Shown: in pieces, positions 22,735-31,618 of the stretch
How the letters are laid out: each line of letters opens with the position of its first letter
Position numbering within the stretch: position 1 is the stretch's first letter
Source: Lutispora saccharofermentans
GTDB lineage: Bacteria > Bacillota > Clostridia > Lutisporales > Lutisporaceae
Direction: 5' to 3'
DNA length: 64,000 nt
NCBI RefSeq assembly: GCF_024363565.1
Contig: NZ_JAJEKE010000015.1
Coordinates: forward strand, 43,551 to 107,550
Program-made: the position numbers and the translations under genes
The notes under the pieces: model-generated
What the model saw: only the letters and a program-made list of their open reading frames with translations
What the model was told of the DNA's origin: nothing
The model's database searches: none

Positions 22735-25365
22735 TTAGCGATTGGTCTTCGATGCTAACGCCGCCTGTGCTGCTGATAATCTGGCGATCGGCACCCTATA
22801 TGGTGAACAGGAAACATAGTCGAGTCCGATATCATGGCAGAATTCGACAGATGTAGGCTCCCCGCCATGCTCGCCGCATATTCCTAATTTGATATTTGGT
22901 CTTCCCTTTCGTCCCAGCTCAACAGCCATTCTCATAAGCTTTCCTACACCTTTTCTATCTATGGCCTGGAATGGGTCTTTATCAAATATTTTCTTATCCA
23001 TGTAATCTTTTATAAACTTACCGGCATCATCTCTTGAAAAGCCATAGGCCATCTGAGTCAGATCATTTGTCCCGAATGAGAAAAATTCTGCATCCTTTGC
23101 TATTTCATCTGCTACCAAAGTTGCCCTAGGCACTTCTATCATAGTCCCGTACATATATTTCAAATCGATTCCGGAATCATTTATAAGCTCATCGGCAAGC
23201 TTTGTTACAACTTCTTTAAGAAAAGCTAACTCTTTTACATCACCTACCAGAGGTACCATTATCTCAGGTTTTACATCTATCCCTTTTTCCTTTTTAACTT
23301 GAATAGCCGCTTCAATTATTGCCCGGGTCTGCATCTCTGCGATTTCAGGATAGGTTATTGCCAATCTGCAGCCTCTATGCCCCAGCATCGGATTGAATTC
23401 TTTCAATTCTTCAACTCTGGCTTTTAACTTTTCATGTTCAACCTTCATCTCATTTGCCAGATCGATTATATCTTCATCATCATGAGGCAAGAATTCATGA
23501 AGCGGGGGGTCCAGCAATCTGATGGTAACAGGTCTGTCTCCCATAGCCTCGAAAATACCAATAAAATCTTCCCTCTGCATTGGCAGTATCTTTTCCAATG
23601 CAGCTTTCCTCTGCTCAATATTGTCCGCAATGATCATCTCTCTTACGGCAGGAATTCTGGCTTCATCAAAAAACATATGCTCAGTTCTGCATAATCCTAT
23701 GCCCTCTGCGCCGAATTTAACGGCTTGAGCTGCATCTTTGGGTGTATCCGCATTAGTCCTGACCTTAAGCTTTCGAACTTCATCAGCCCATTCCATCAAT
23801 TTGCCAAAATGCCCGCTCATTTCAGGTTCATGAGTCTTTATTATACCCTCATAAACATTTCCGGTGCCTCCGTCTATCGATATATATTCTCCCTCTCCGT
23901 AGGCTTTGCCGTCAATGATGAATTTCTTATTTTCTTCATAAACCTTTATAGACTCACAGCCTGCTACACAACATTTGCCCATCCCTCTTGCGACAACCGC
24001 AGCATGTGAGGTCATGCCTCCTCTGGCGGTAAGTATGCCCTGAGCCTCTATCATCCCTTCTATATCCTCCGGCGATGTTTCTTGTCTTACAAGGATCACC
24101 TTCTCGCCTTTTTTAGATGCTTCTACTGCAGCTTCAGCAGTAAAATATATCTTTCCGCTGGCGGCTCCGGGGGAAGCAGGGAGACCTTTGGCTATGGGCT
24201 TTGCCGCTTTTAAAGCCTTTTCTTCAAATGTAGGATGCAGCAACTGATCAAGTTGAGACGGCTCTATTCTCATAATAGCTTCTTCTTTGCTTATCTTTCC
24301 CTCTTCGACCATCTCTGCCGCTGCTCTGACGGCAGAAAATGCAGTCCTCTTGCCGTTTCTGGTCTGGAGCATATAGAGCTTGCCCTTTTCAATGGTAAAC
24401 TCTATATCCTGCATATCCTTATAATGGTTCTCCAAAAGATCAGCGACCTGTACGAATTGGTCGTATATTTCAGGCATCACTTCTTTAAGCTTTTCTATGC
24501 TTTGAGGAGTTCTGATACCGGCAACAACATCTTCTCCCTGGGCATTTATCAAGAATTCACCGAAAAGCTTTTTCTCTCCTGTTGCAGGGTTCCTTGTAAA
24601 TGCAACTCCCGTACCGGAGTCATCTCCCATATTCCCAAATACCATGGATTGCACATTTACTGCCGTACCCAAATCATCAGGTATGCCGTTAATTTTTCTA
24701 TATATTTTTGCTCTTTCATTATTCCAGGATCTAAATACTGCTTCAACAGCAAGAACTAATTGCTCTTTGGGCTCTTCCGGGAACTCGCTTCCAATTTCAT
24801 TCTTATATAATGTCTTATACTTTGATACTACTTCCTTTAATGCTTCAGCATCTAAATCAGTATCGTATTTTGCTTTCCTGGCTTCTTTTACAGATTCCAA
24901 TATACTATCAAATTTATATTTTTCTATAGACATTACTACATCGCCAAACATTTGAATGAATCTTCTATAGCTATCGTAAGCAAATCTTTCATTTCCCGTA
25001 ATTTTGTGTATGGCTTCAACGGTATCATCATTCAGGCCTAAATTCAATATGGTATCCATCATGCCAGGCATTGAAAATTTGGCTCCGGATCTCACCGATA
25101 CCAATAATGGGTTGTTTCTATCTCCGAATTTTTTATTTATCTTGTTTTCCAGCTCAGATAATTTTTCAAAAATTTCATTCAATAGTTCAGGCCAAATCTC
25201 CTGGCCTTTTTCATAGTACATATTGCATGCTTTTGTGCTTATGGTGAAGCCTGGAGGCACGGGCAGGCCTATATTGGACATCTCTGCTAGGTTCGCTCCC
25301 TTTCCCCCCAGCAAATCCTTCATTGCGGCTTTACCCTCATTAAAGCTGTATACAAGTTTATTCAT
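22735..25365 (-). CDS. ppdK: pyruvate, phosphate dikinase
   Basis: 876 residues; interconverts pyruvate, ATP and Pi with phosphoenolpyruvate, AMP and PPi. The N-terminal ATP-grasp domain opens FNEGKAAMKDLLGGKGANLA. The swivelling phosphohistidine domain has TARGGMTSHAAVVARGMG (near 455), whose Thr is the usual site of regulatory phosphorylation. The C-terminal TIM barrel has RTEHMFF, GHRGCRLAI and GICGEHGG. In anaerobes it serves glycolysis with PPi or gluconeogenesis. ATG follows GAAGGGAG and overlaps the regulatory-protein stop by 1 nt, so it is the third gene of the ccpN operon. Confidence 0.97.
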   Translation of the reverse strand: MNKLVYSFNEGKAAMKDLLGGKGANLAEMSNIGLPVPPGFTISTKACNMYYEKGQEIWPELLNEIFEKLSELENKINKKFGDRNNPLLVSVRSGAKFSMPGMMDTILNLGLNDDTVEAIHKITGNERFAYDSYRRFIQMFGDVVMSIEKYKFDSILESVKEARKAKYDTDLDAEALKEVVSKYKTLYKNEIGSEFPEEPKEQLVLAVEAVFRSWNNERAKIYRKINGIPDDLGTAVNVQSMVFGNMGDDSGTGVAFTRNPATGEKKLFGEFLINAQGEDVVAGIRTPQSIEKLKEVMPEIYDQFVQVADLLENHYKDMQDIEFTIEKGKLYMLQTRNGKRTAFSAVRAAAEMVEEGKISKEEAIMRIEPSQLDQLLHPTFEEKALKAAKPIAKGLPASPGAASGKIYFTAEAAVEASKKGEKVILVRQETSPEDIEGMIEAQGILTARGGMTSHAAVVARGMGKCCVAGCESIKVYEENKKFIIDGKAYGEGEYISIDGGTGNVYEGIIKTHEPEMSGHFGKLMEWADEVRKLKVRTNADTPKDAAQAVKFGAEGIGLCRTEHMFFDEARIPAVREMIIADNIEQRKAALEKILPMQREDFIGIFEAMGDRPVTIRLLDPPLHEFLPHDDEDIIDLANEMKVEHEKLKARVEELKEFNPMLGHRGCRLAITYPEIAEMQTRAIIEAAIQVKKEKGIDVKPEIMVPLVGDVKELAFLKEVVTKLADELINDSGIDLKYMYGTMIEVPRATLVADEIAKDAEFFSFGTNDLTQMAYGFSRDDAGKFIKDYMDKKIFDKDPFQAIDRKGVGKLMRMAVELGRKGRPNIKLGICGEHGGEPTSVEFCHDIGLDYVSCSPYRVPIARLSAAQAALASKTNR

Positions 25366-26180
25366 CAGTTTTCTCCCTTCATAATCCTTAGTATAATACT
25401 AGCTGTTTCTTCTATAGCTTTATGGGTTACATCAATAACCGGACAACCGATTCTTTTCATTATCTTCTCTGAATAATCCAATTCCTGAAGAATGCGATCC
25501 ATGTTTGCGTAGTTTGCTTCAAAACTCAAGCCCAGAGCTTTAAGCCGCTCCTGCCTTATAGCATTTAATTTGTTAGGGCTTGATGTGAGACCGAATATTT
25601 TCTTCGACGAGATATCAAATATTTCCTTTGGGGGCTCAACTTCAGGCACTAGAGGAATGTTTGCAACCTTTAAGTTCTTGTTTGCAAGATACATGCTCAA
25701 GGGTGTTTTAGAGGTTCTGGAAACTCCCAAAATTATTACATCTGCTTTTTTTATGCCCCTCGGGTCTTTCCCGTCATCATATTTAACGGCGAATTCAATG
25801 GCCTCTACCTTTTTAAAATATTCTTCATCCAATTGTCTTATAATCCCGGGCGTGTATATCGGTTTAGCTTTAGTTATATGAGAAATGGCATCAATAACCG
25901 GTCCCATAATATCGACATAAATAATGCCTTGATCCTTCGCTTCATTCTCCAGATATTCTTTTAGTTCGGGTATGACCATGGTATATACTATAATGCTGTT
26001 GTGAGCCTTGGCCTCACTTATTATTTCTTTTATTGTCTGCTTTTCGCTGACATAAGGTATTCTCCTTATCTCACTTACGATACCTCCATATTGTGCCGCT
26101 GCAGCTCTTGCTACCTGCTCGGCTGTTTCTCCTATTGAGTCTGACACAATATAAATTATTGATTTTTCGTCTAACATCAT
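25365..26180 (-). CDS. PPDK regulatory protein, kinase/pyrophosphorylase (DUF299)
   Basis: 271 residues. It phosphorylates (with ADP) and dephosphorylates (with Pi) the Thr next to the catalytic His of PPDK, switching the enzyme off and on. It begins IYIVSDSIGETAEQVARAAA, the family signature, and has the P-loop GVSRTSKTPLSMYLA near 155 and CPVIDVTHKAIEETA near the end. Its place directly before ppdK fixes the target as PPDK rather than PEP synthase. The start overlaps the ccpN stop by 4 nt (ATGA) behind GGAGG; the very next ATG is also possible. Confidence 0.95.
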   Translation of the reverse strand: MMLDEKSIIYIVSDSIGETAEQVARAAAAQYGGIVSEIRRIPYVSEKQTIKEIISEAKAHNSIIVYTMVIPELKEYLENEAKDQGIIYVDIMGPVIDAISHITKAKPIYTPGIIRQLDEEYFKKVEAIEFAVKYDDGKDPRGIKKADVIILGVSRTSKTPLSMYLANKNLKVANIPLVPEVEPPKEIFDISSKKIFGLTSSPNKLNAIRQERLKALGLSFEANYANMDRILQELDYSEKIMKRIGCPVIDVTHKAIEETASIILRIMKGEN

Positions 26181-26833
26181 AATCCTCCTAACTTATCGTT
26201 GCACAAATCGAAAAAAAGTCTTGTAATATTGGTTTTTGATACTTTTCCGGTAATCTTATAGCCTGTCTTCCCATTTTCAGCACACACCTGTTCTACAACC
26301 GGGACGCTGTCCACTTCATGAAGAATTATCTTTGCAGCAGCGTCATAGGCACTATCGTCATCCTTTACATAGGCTATATTAGGCATTCTGGTCATTATTA
26401 TCCCTACAGGCACCTTATGTATATCCGTTTTTCCCAAGGCAATCTTCAAAAAATCCTTTCTTGATGCAACACCGGTCAGCAGACCTCCGCTATGAATATA
26501 TATCGTACCGACATCTTCCAGGAAAAGCGTGACTATTGCATCATAAACCGTTGTATCTTCCGATACTATGACAGGGCTTGATTTTATATTCTCCACCTTT
26601 AGATTTTTGATAAAATCAGAGATCATATTATTTACAGACTGGCCGGAATACAAATATCCGACTTTAGGTCTTGCCTCCAAAAAGCCTGACATAGTAAGAA
26701 TGGTAAGATCCGGTCTTAGGGCTGCCCTAGTCATGTTAAGCTGCTCAGCTATATGCTCGCTGGTGATAGGTTCATGTTTCTTCACTAACTCAATTATTTG
26801 TTTTTGCCTATTAGTTAATTCTATAGGGTTCAC
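26177..26833 (-). CDS. ccpN: CcpN-type transcriptional repressor, HTH plus CBS pair
   Basis: 218 residues. Residues 5-60 are a helix-turn-helix (LTNRQKQIIELVKKHEPITS, EHIAEQLNMTRAALRPDLTI); about 80-215 are two CBS domains, which sense adenine nucleotides (VSEDTTVYDAIVTLFLEDVG; DDSAYDAAAKIILHEVDSVP). CcpN represses gluconeogenic genes in Bacillus when glycolytic carbon is present. Here it leads an operon with the PPDK regulator and ppdK, fitting that role. The frame starts with a GTG that sits in its own GAGGGTG Shine-Dalgarno sequence; a start a few codons later is possible, so the N-terminus is uncertain. Confidence 0.92.
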   Translation of the reverse strand: MNPIELTNRQKQIIELVKKHEPITSEHIAEQLNMTRAALRPDLTILTMSGFLEARPKVGYLYSGQSVNNMISDFIKNLKVENIKSSPVIVSEDTTVYDAIVTLFLEDVGTIYIHSGGLLTGVASRKDFLKIALGKTDIHKVPVGIIMTRMPNIAYVKDDDSAYDAAAKIILHEVDSVPVVEQVCAENGKTGYKITGKVSKTNITRLFFDLCNDKLGGL

Positions 26834-26874
26834 CCTCTTTCATAGAAATATAGAAATTAAATTTCTTTGCTAAT

Positions 26875-26906
26875 TGTGCTATACTATTTCATATTTATAT
26901 AGCACA
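26875..26906 (-). promoter_or_regulatory. two inverted CcpN-like operators
   Basis: TGTGCTATACT at 26875-26885 and TGTGCTATATA on the other strand at 26906-26896. Both match the consensus I recall for Bacillus CcpN sites (TRTGHYATAYW). They lie just downstream of the -10 box of the ccpN-ppdK operon, a position suited to repression. Confidence 0.7.
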
Positions 26907-26913
26907 TATAAGT

Positions 26914-26943
26914 ATATTATCATAAAAAAAACTTGTTTTGCAA
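26914..26943 (-). promoter_or_regulatory. promoter of the ccpN-ppdK operon
   Basis: TTGCAA (26943-26938), 18 nt, TAATAT (26919-26914) on the minus strand. A 9-bp perfect dyad (CAATATTGA/TCAATATTG, 26941-26960) overlaps the -35 box and may bind another factor. Confidence 0.65.
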
Positions 26944-26975
26944 TATTGATTTCAATATTGTATATAATAAATATT

Positions 26976-27011
26976 AAAGGTACGCATTTATTTTTATAAA
27001 TGCATACCTTT
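26976..27011 (-). terminator. terminator of glyQ-glyS
   Basis: AAAGGTATGCATTTAT / ATAAATGCGTACCTTT hairpin (one mismatched pair), 12 nt past the glyS stop, followed on the minus strand by AATATTTATT. Confidence 0.75.
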
Positions 27012-27022
27012 TGTACAAAAAA

Positions 27023-29107
27023 CTACCTGCTGACTACGATGACAGATAAATCGGCAAATCTCATCATCATGCTTTCTATGTTTTTAAGCAATGCGAGCCT
27101 GTTTCTTCTGATGCATTTGTCATCAACCATTACCATAGTATTGTCAAAGAAATTATCTATGGGGGCTTTCAAAAGCATCAATGACTTCAATGCATTGTAG
27201 TAATCTCTCTTTTCCACAGCATCTCTAAACAGCTTGCTGACCTCAGTATAGGATTCATACAGTTCTTTTTCAGCCTTTTCAGCCAGCAATTCCCCATTGA
27301 TTTCCAAACTGTCGGCTTTTGCAGCCAGATTGCTCACCCTGTTAAAAGAGCCTGCTATGCTCAGAAAGTCTTGCTGGCTCTTCCAATCGGACAGCTCTTT
27401 GATCCTTAGCAGAGCATCCTGTATATCAATCAATCCGGTCTTTAAAACCGCATCAATGACATCATAATCATATCTTCTGTCCAGCAAAACATTTCTCAGC
27501 CTCTGCTTGAAAAACTCGTTGATATCGTCTATAACATTCGATACTTCGGCTTTAATTATCCCTTTATTATAGAAAGGTTTGATTGCATTTTCAATAAGGC
27601 TCTTAAGATTTATATGAAGTTCTTGATCCAGAATGATATTTATGATGCTTATAGCCTGCCTTCTTAAGGCATAGGGGTCCTGAGAGCCTGTAGGCTGTAT
27701 GCCGATTGAAAAACAGCCGCTTATTGTATCAATTCTGTCGGCTATGCTCAATACTGAACCAATGATTGAGGCCGGCATGGCGTCGCCTGCATTTCTCGGC
27801 ATATAATGCTCTTCTATGGCATTTGCGACTTTAGCATCCTCCCCCTGAACAAGGGCATATTCTCTTCCCATTATCCCCTGCAGCTCATCAAACTCCTTGA
27901 CCATGCTTGTAACCAAATCGGCCTTTGCCAGATAAGCTGCCCTATCTAATTTATTCTTGCTATCCCGGTCTAGATTCAGGCAATCTGCCAGATAGGCTGA
28001 GTTGTTCATTATATTTCTTGTCTTATCATAAATAGTTCCAAGTGTTTCCTGGAAAACCACATGCTTTAGCTTTTCTACACAATCATCTAAAGATACCTTC
28101 TTATCTTCTTCATAGAAAAATCTTGCATCTGATAGCCTGGCTCTCAGCACCTTTTCATTGCCCTGTCTCACAACATCGATAAAGCTGTCATCGCCATTTC
28201 TGACCGCAATAAAATTGTTCAATAGCTCTCCTTTTTCATTTTCTATCGGAAAATATCTTTGATGCTCCTTCATAGGAGTTATTATAGCTTCTTTAGGCAG
28301 CTTGAGAAAATCCGATTCAAAGCTTCCCAATAAAGCAGTCGGGTATTCCACCAGGTAAACTATTTCCTCTAAAAGCTCCTCATCCTTTATAAGCACTCCG
28401 TTCTTCTCTTTTGCGATTTTCTCGCATTGCTTTTGTATGATTTCTCTTCTCTCGTTTTGATCTACTATTACATATTCTCTTTTAAGTATATCGAAATAGT
28501 TTTCTGCCCTATCGATCTCCACCTTATCTTTCGACAGAACTCTATGCCCTCTTGTAAATTTACTGCAGGGTATGCCGTCTTTATCAAACTCTATCAGCTC
28601 GTCACCATAAATTGGCATTAGCCAGCGCACCGGTCTGGCAAATCTAAAGCTCTTGTTTCCCCATTTCATGGATTTTGGAAAGCTGATGGAGGTTAGAATT
28701 TCCGGAAGCAGCTCTTTCAATACTTCTTTCGCAGCTATGCCCGAGACATGCTTTCTGCCGTATACGTATTCTGTACCGGATAATTCTTTAATATATACAT
28801 TTTCCAGACTTAATCCGTTTCCCTTTGCAAAACCTAACAGGGCTTTGGTGGGATTGCTCTCAGCATCATAAGCCGCTTTTTTTGAAGGTCCCTTTAATTC
28901 TGTTTCTAAATCTTCTTGCTTTTCATCCAAAGCTTTTACATATAATACAAGTCTTCTTGGAGTACCATAGGTCTCAAGGGACTTAAAATTGATTCTATTT
29001 TCCGTAAAAGACTTTTCGGAAACTTCTTTTAATTGCTCTAAGGTTTTATTCATAAACTTTGCCGGGATTTCTTCAGTGCCTATTTCAAATACCAAATCTC
29101 TGCTCAA
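27023..29107 (-). CDS. glyS: glycine--tRNA ligase beta subunit
   Basis: 694 residues, the large subunit of the bacterial alpha2-beta2 glycyl-tRNA synthetase. It begins LVFEIGTEEIPAKFM, the family signature. The middle has RLSDARFFYEEDKK, and the C-terminal third has an anticodon-binding domain (ALLRIKELSDWKSQQDFLS). It supplies tRNA-binding and HD-like domains, while GlyQ carries the catalytic core. The start is TTG after GGAGGAGAAAAAG. It lies 16 nt downstream of glyQ in the same T-box-controlled operon. Confidence 0.96.
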   Translation of the reverse strand: MSRDLVFEIGTEEIPAKFMNKTLEQLKEVSEKSFTENRINFKSLETYGTPRRLVLYVKALDEKQEDLETELKGPSKKAAYDAESNPTKALLGFAKGNGLSLENVYIKELSGTEYVYGRKHVSGIAAKEVLKELLPEILTSISFPKSMKWGNKSFRFARPVRWLMPIYGDELIEFDKDGIPCSKFTRGHRVLSKDKVEIDRAENYFDILKREYVIVDQNERREIIQKQCEKIAKEKNGVLIKDEELLEEIVYLVEYPTALLGSFESDFLKLPKEAIITPMKEHQRYFPIENEKGELLNNFIAVRNGDDSFIDVVRQGNEKVLRARLSDARFFYEEDKKVSLDDCVEKLKHVVFQETLGTIYDKTRNIMNNSAYLADCLNLDRDSKNKLDRAAYLAKADLVTSMVKEFDELQGIMGREYALVQGEDAKVANAIEEHYMPRNAGDAMPASIIGSVLSIADRIDTISGCFSIGIQPTGSQDPYALRRQAISIINIILDQELHINLKSLIENAIKPFYNKGIIKAEVSNVIDDINEFFKQRLRNVLLDRRYDYDVIDAVLKTGLIDIQDALLRIKELSDWKSQQDFLSIAGSFNRVSNLAAKADSLEINGELLAEKAEKELYESYTEVSKLFRDAVEKRDYYNALKSLMLLKAPIDNFFDNTMVMVDDKCIRRNRLALLKNIESMMMRFADLSVIVVSR

Positions 29108-29123
29108 CTTTTTCTCCTCCTTC

Positions 29124-30014
29124 TCATTCTTTTTCGCAGGCCGCTGCCTTGCTTTTGAGAGGATAGTCCATCTCCTCCCGCTGTTTCAGATATCCTTGTG
29201 CAATCATCCTTGCCAGATTCCTCACTCTGGATATGAATCCTGTTCTTTCGGTCACGCTTATGGCTCCTCTTGCATCCAAGACATTAAAGGTATGAGAGCA
29301 TTTAAGCACATAATCATAAGCTGGAAGTATAAGCCCTTCGCCAATAACTCTCTTAGCCTCAGCTTCGTATGAGTCAAAGAACTTGAACAATAAATCAGTA
29401 TCAGCCACCTCAAAGCTGTATATCGAATGCTCTACCTCTGCTTTCTTAAATATATCCCCATAGGTTATCCCATTAACCCATTCAATGTCAAAAACATTAT
29501 CGATTTCTTGGATATACATGGCGATTCTCTCCAGTCCATAAGTCAGTTCCGCAGATTCCAGTTCACAGTCAAATCCTCCGATTTGCTGGAAATATGTAAA
29601 CTGCGTGATCTCCATGCCGTCCAGCCATACCTCCCAGCCTAAACCCCATGCTCCTAAAGTCGGTGCCTCCCAGTTATCTTCAACAAATCTTATATCATGC
29701 TTTTTAGGGTCTATCCCCAATGCCATAAGGCTTCCCAGGTATAAATCCTGTACATTATCAGGAGAAGGCTTTAATATAACTTGATATTGATGGTGCTGAT
29801 AAACTCTATTCGGGTTTTCACCATACCTGGCATCGGCGGGCCTTCTGGAAGGCTCTACATAGGCAACTCTCCAGGGTTCAGGGCCCAATGCTTTAAGAAA
29901 AGTATACGGGCTCATGGTTCCCGCTCCTTTTTCAACATCATATGGTTGTGCAATGATACAATTCTGCTTTGCCCAATAATTTTGCAGCGTGAGAATTATC
30001 TCTTGAAATGTCAT
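29124..30014 (-). CDS. glyQ: glycine--tRNA ligase alpha subunit
   Basis: 296 residues, the class II catalytic subunit that activates glycine. It begins [20 protein letters not shown] and has the signature [20 protein letters not shown] (motif 2 region) and [23 protein letters not shown] follows GGAGGAAAATTT. It is preceded by a glycine T-box leader and followed by glyS. Confidence 0.97.
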   Translation of the reverse strand: MTFQEIILTLQNYWAKQNCIIAQPYDVEKGAGTMSPYTFLKALGPEPWRVAYVEPSRRPADARYGENPNRVYQHHQYQVILKPSPDNVQDLYLGSLMALGIDPKKHDIRFVEDNWEAPTLGAWGLGWEVWLDGMEITQFTYFQQIGGFDCELESAELTYGLERIAMYIQEIDNVFDIEWVNGITYGDIFKKAEVEHSIYSFEVADTDLLFKFFDSYEAEAKRVIGEGLILPAYDYVLKCSHTFNVLDARGAISVTERTGFISRVRNLARMIAQGYLKQREEMDYPLKSKAAACEKE

Positions 30015-30049
30015 AAATTTTCCTCCTTACAATCTCATTTAGTAAAAAA

Positions 30050-30245
30050 AATAAAACCTTCCATCCCTGTAAGGGACGAAAGGTTATCTTCCGCGGTTCC
30101 ACCCTTATTGGCCGGCTGATGCCGCCCTCTTGTTAATTCAGCTCAGGAGTGCCTTTACCACAAGCGAATGCTGATTTTCACCGGCCATCAGCTCTCTAAA
30201 ATTCAAGTTATAGCTACTACTCTCCATCACAGCCAATAAAATAAT
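30050..30245 (-). promoter_or_regulatory. glycine T-box leader of glyQ-glyS
   Basis: The minus strand has the T-box sequence AAGGGTGGAACCGCGG (30106-30091) that pairs with the tRNA acceptor end, preceded by a stem I region containing GAGAGTAGTAG and AGAGAGC. The likely specifier codon is GGC in TAAAGGCACTCC, matching glycine. A terminator hairpin (30085-30055, AACCTTTCGTCCC and GGGATGGAAGGTT, then TTATTTTTTTT) overlaps the antiterminator. Uncharged tRNA-Gly would allow readthrough. Confidence 0.93.
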
Positions 30246-30256
30246 TCTTGTAATAT

Positions 30257-30285
30257 AATCTAGCAAAACCAAGTTATTTTGTCAA
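30257..30285 (-). promoter_or_regulatory. promoter of the glyQS T-box transcript
   Basis: TTGACA (30285-30280), 17 nt, TAGATT (30262-30257) on the minus strand, about 12 nt before the leader. Confidence 0.8.
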
Positions 30286-30291
30286 TAGCAT

Positions 30292-30822
30292 TTAGGGCAA
30301 GTCCGTATCAATTTTAGGGCAGCAATCCTCACCAGTATTGCTATTGGTCATATTTTGCGTGGTATTTTTTACGTCTTCGGCAAAATCTTTGACTTTATCG
30401 GCTGCATTGACTATAGCATCATTGATAACACTATTTACATTTACTGTATCTTTATTTTGCCTTTCAACTTCAATGGTGCATTTGGTCAGCAATGCGGCAG
30501 CAGTTCCCAGGGCAGTTATCTGAGGCATAACTACAGCACTTATAGCCCCCGCTGTCACCGGTATATCTAGGATTACGCTGTCATCCTTTTTTACTCTTAT
30601 TCGATTTACATTGCCTGACTTTACCACAGTTTTCAGTTTATCTATAACTTCACTGCCTTTTACAGATACTGATTCTGTCCAGTTTCTTCCGCTTGATTCT
30701 TCAATACTTATTAAGGCATCAACCACATTGCCGTCGGCTTGTGTTAGTGCCTCCCGGGCTTCCTTATATGAAACGCCGGTCCTGTCCCTTATTATGTCTA
30801 TCTTATCCAGCGTGATATCCAT
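30292..30822 (-). CDS. DUF4342 protein with N-terminal UBA-like domain
   Basis: 176 residues from the ATG that has AAAGGAGA 8 nt upstream. The first 45 residues form a UBA-like/EF-Ts N-terminal helical bundle (DKIDIIRDRTGVSYKEAREA, then ADGNVVDALISIEE). The middle (VKSGNVNRIRVKKDDSVILD, IPVTAGAISAVVMPQITALG) matches DUF4342, with one hydrophobic helix. The C-terminal part is polar and ends in a Cys-Cys pair. Function is unknown. It lies 31 nt after recO and is the last gene of the era-recO run. Confidence 0.85.
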   Translation of the reverse strand: MDITLDKIDIIRDRTGVSYKEAREALTQADGNVVDALISIEESSGRNWTESVSVKGSEVIDKLKTVVKSGNVNRIRVKKDDSVILDIPVTAGAISAVVMPQITALGTAAALLTKCTIEVERQNKDTVNVNSVINDAIVNAADKVKDFAEDVKNTTQNMTNSNTGEDCCPKIDTDLP

Positions 30823-30853
30823 TCTGCATTCTCCTTTCATTGACCATTTATAA

Positions 30854-31609
30854 TTATTCTCTTTCGAGATTTTTTATGTTATTGATAAAATCCATAGATT
30901 TAAATCTTTTGTCCAAATGTTTTTGGACAAAAGCATCGATGATTTTATCAATCTCTATAAAAATAGTATTATCAATTTTCATCGTATTTAATCTCGAAAT
31001 AGGTGTGGACAATAAAAGACCAAATGTTTCCAAAGTGCCTGGACTCAATTTAACTGCATTTTTGTCGGCTGTAAAACAGCGGCTGCACAAAGCTCCTCCC
31101 AAGTCGACACTGAACTTCCACAAGCTTTCTTCATTACCGCAATTTGCACATTTTAAAATCAACGGCCTGAAGCCGCTTAAATCCATTAGTTGCATCTGAT
31201 AGGCACATGATAATATGCCTATAGGGATCTCATCATTGGATAGATAATATAAGGTTCTTGACAAAAGAAGAAATAATCTTTCACTTTGCATATCTTCATC
31301 TGTCACTGTGTCTGCCAGTTCAGCAAAATAAACGGCATAGGAAAGCTTTAACAAATCATTTCTGATATTATAAAAGGATTCCCTAAGCTCTCCTGTGCTT
31401 ACATGATAGAAATTAGTCCCCTTGTACAATATCAGTTCACTAAAGGCAAAAAGCTCGCTGCTTGGCAAAAGGCTGCTCTTTGGTCTTCTGCAGCCCTTTG
31501 AAATAGCCTTGATCTTACCTTTGCTTCTTGTCAATATAGTCAGTATCCTATCCGCCTCATTAATGTCTGTATATTTTAAAACAAGACCTTGTGTCTTAAT
31601 GATTGCCAT
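30854..31609 (-). CDS. recO: DNA repair protein RecO
   Basis: 251 residues. It has an N-terminal OB fold (TQGLVLKYTDINEADRILTI, LTRSKGKIKAISKGCRRPKS), a helical domain, and a C-terminal zinc site with CANCGNEES and CSRCF. RecO loads RecA with RecR in gap repair and anneals single strands. ATG follows TTAGAGGTG. It lies 9 nt after era, the usual neighbour. Confidence 0.94.
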   Translation of the reverse strand: MAIIKTQGLVLKYTDINEADRILTILTRSKGKIKAISKGCRRPKSSLLPSSELFAFSELILYKGTNFYHVSTGELRESFYNIRNDLLKLSYAVYFAELADTVTDEDMQSERLFLLLSRTLYYLSNDEIPIGILSCAYQMQLMDLSGFRPLILKCANCGNEESLWKFSVDLGGALCSRCFTADKNAVKLSPGTLETFGLLLSTPISRLNTMKIDNTIFIEIDKIIDAFVQKHLDKRFKSMDFINNIKNLERE

Positions 31610-31618
31610 ATTACACCT

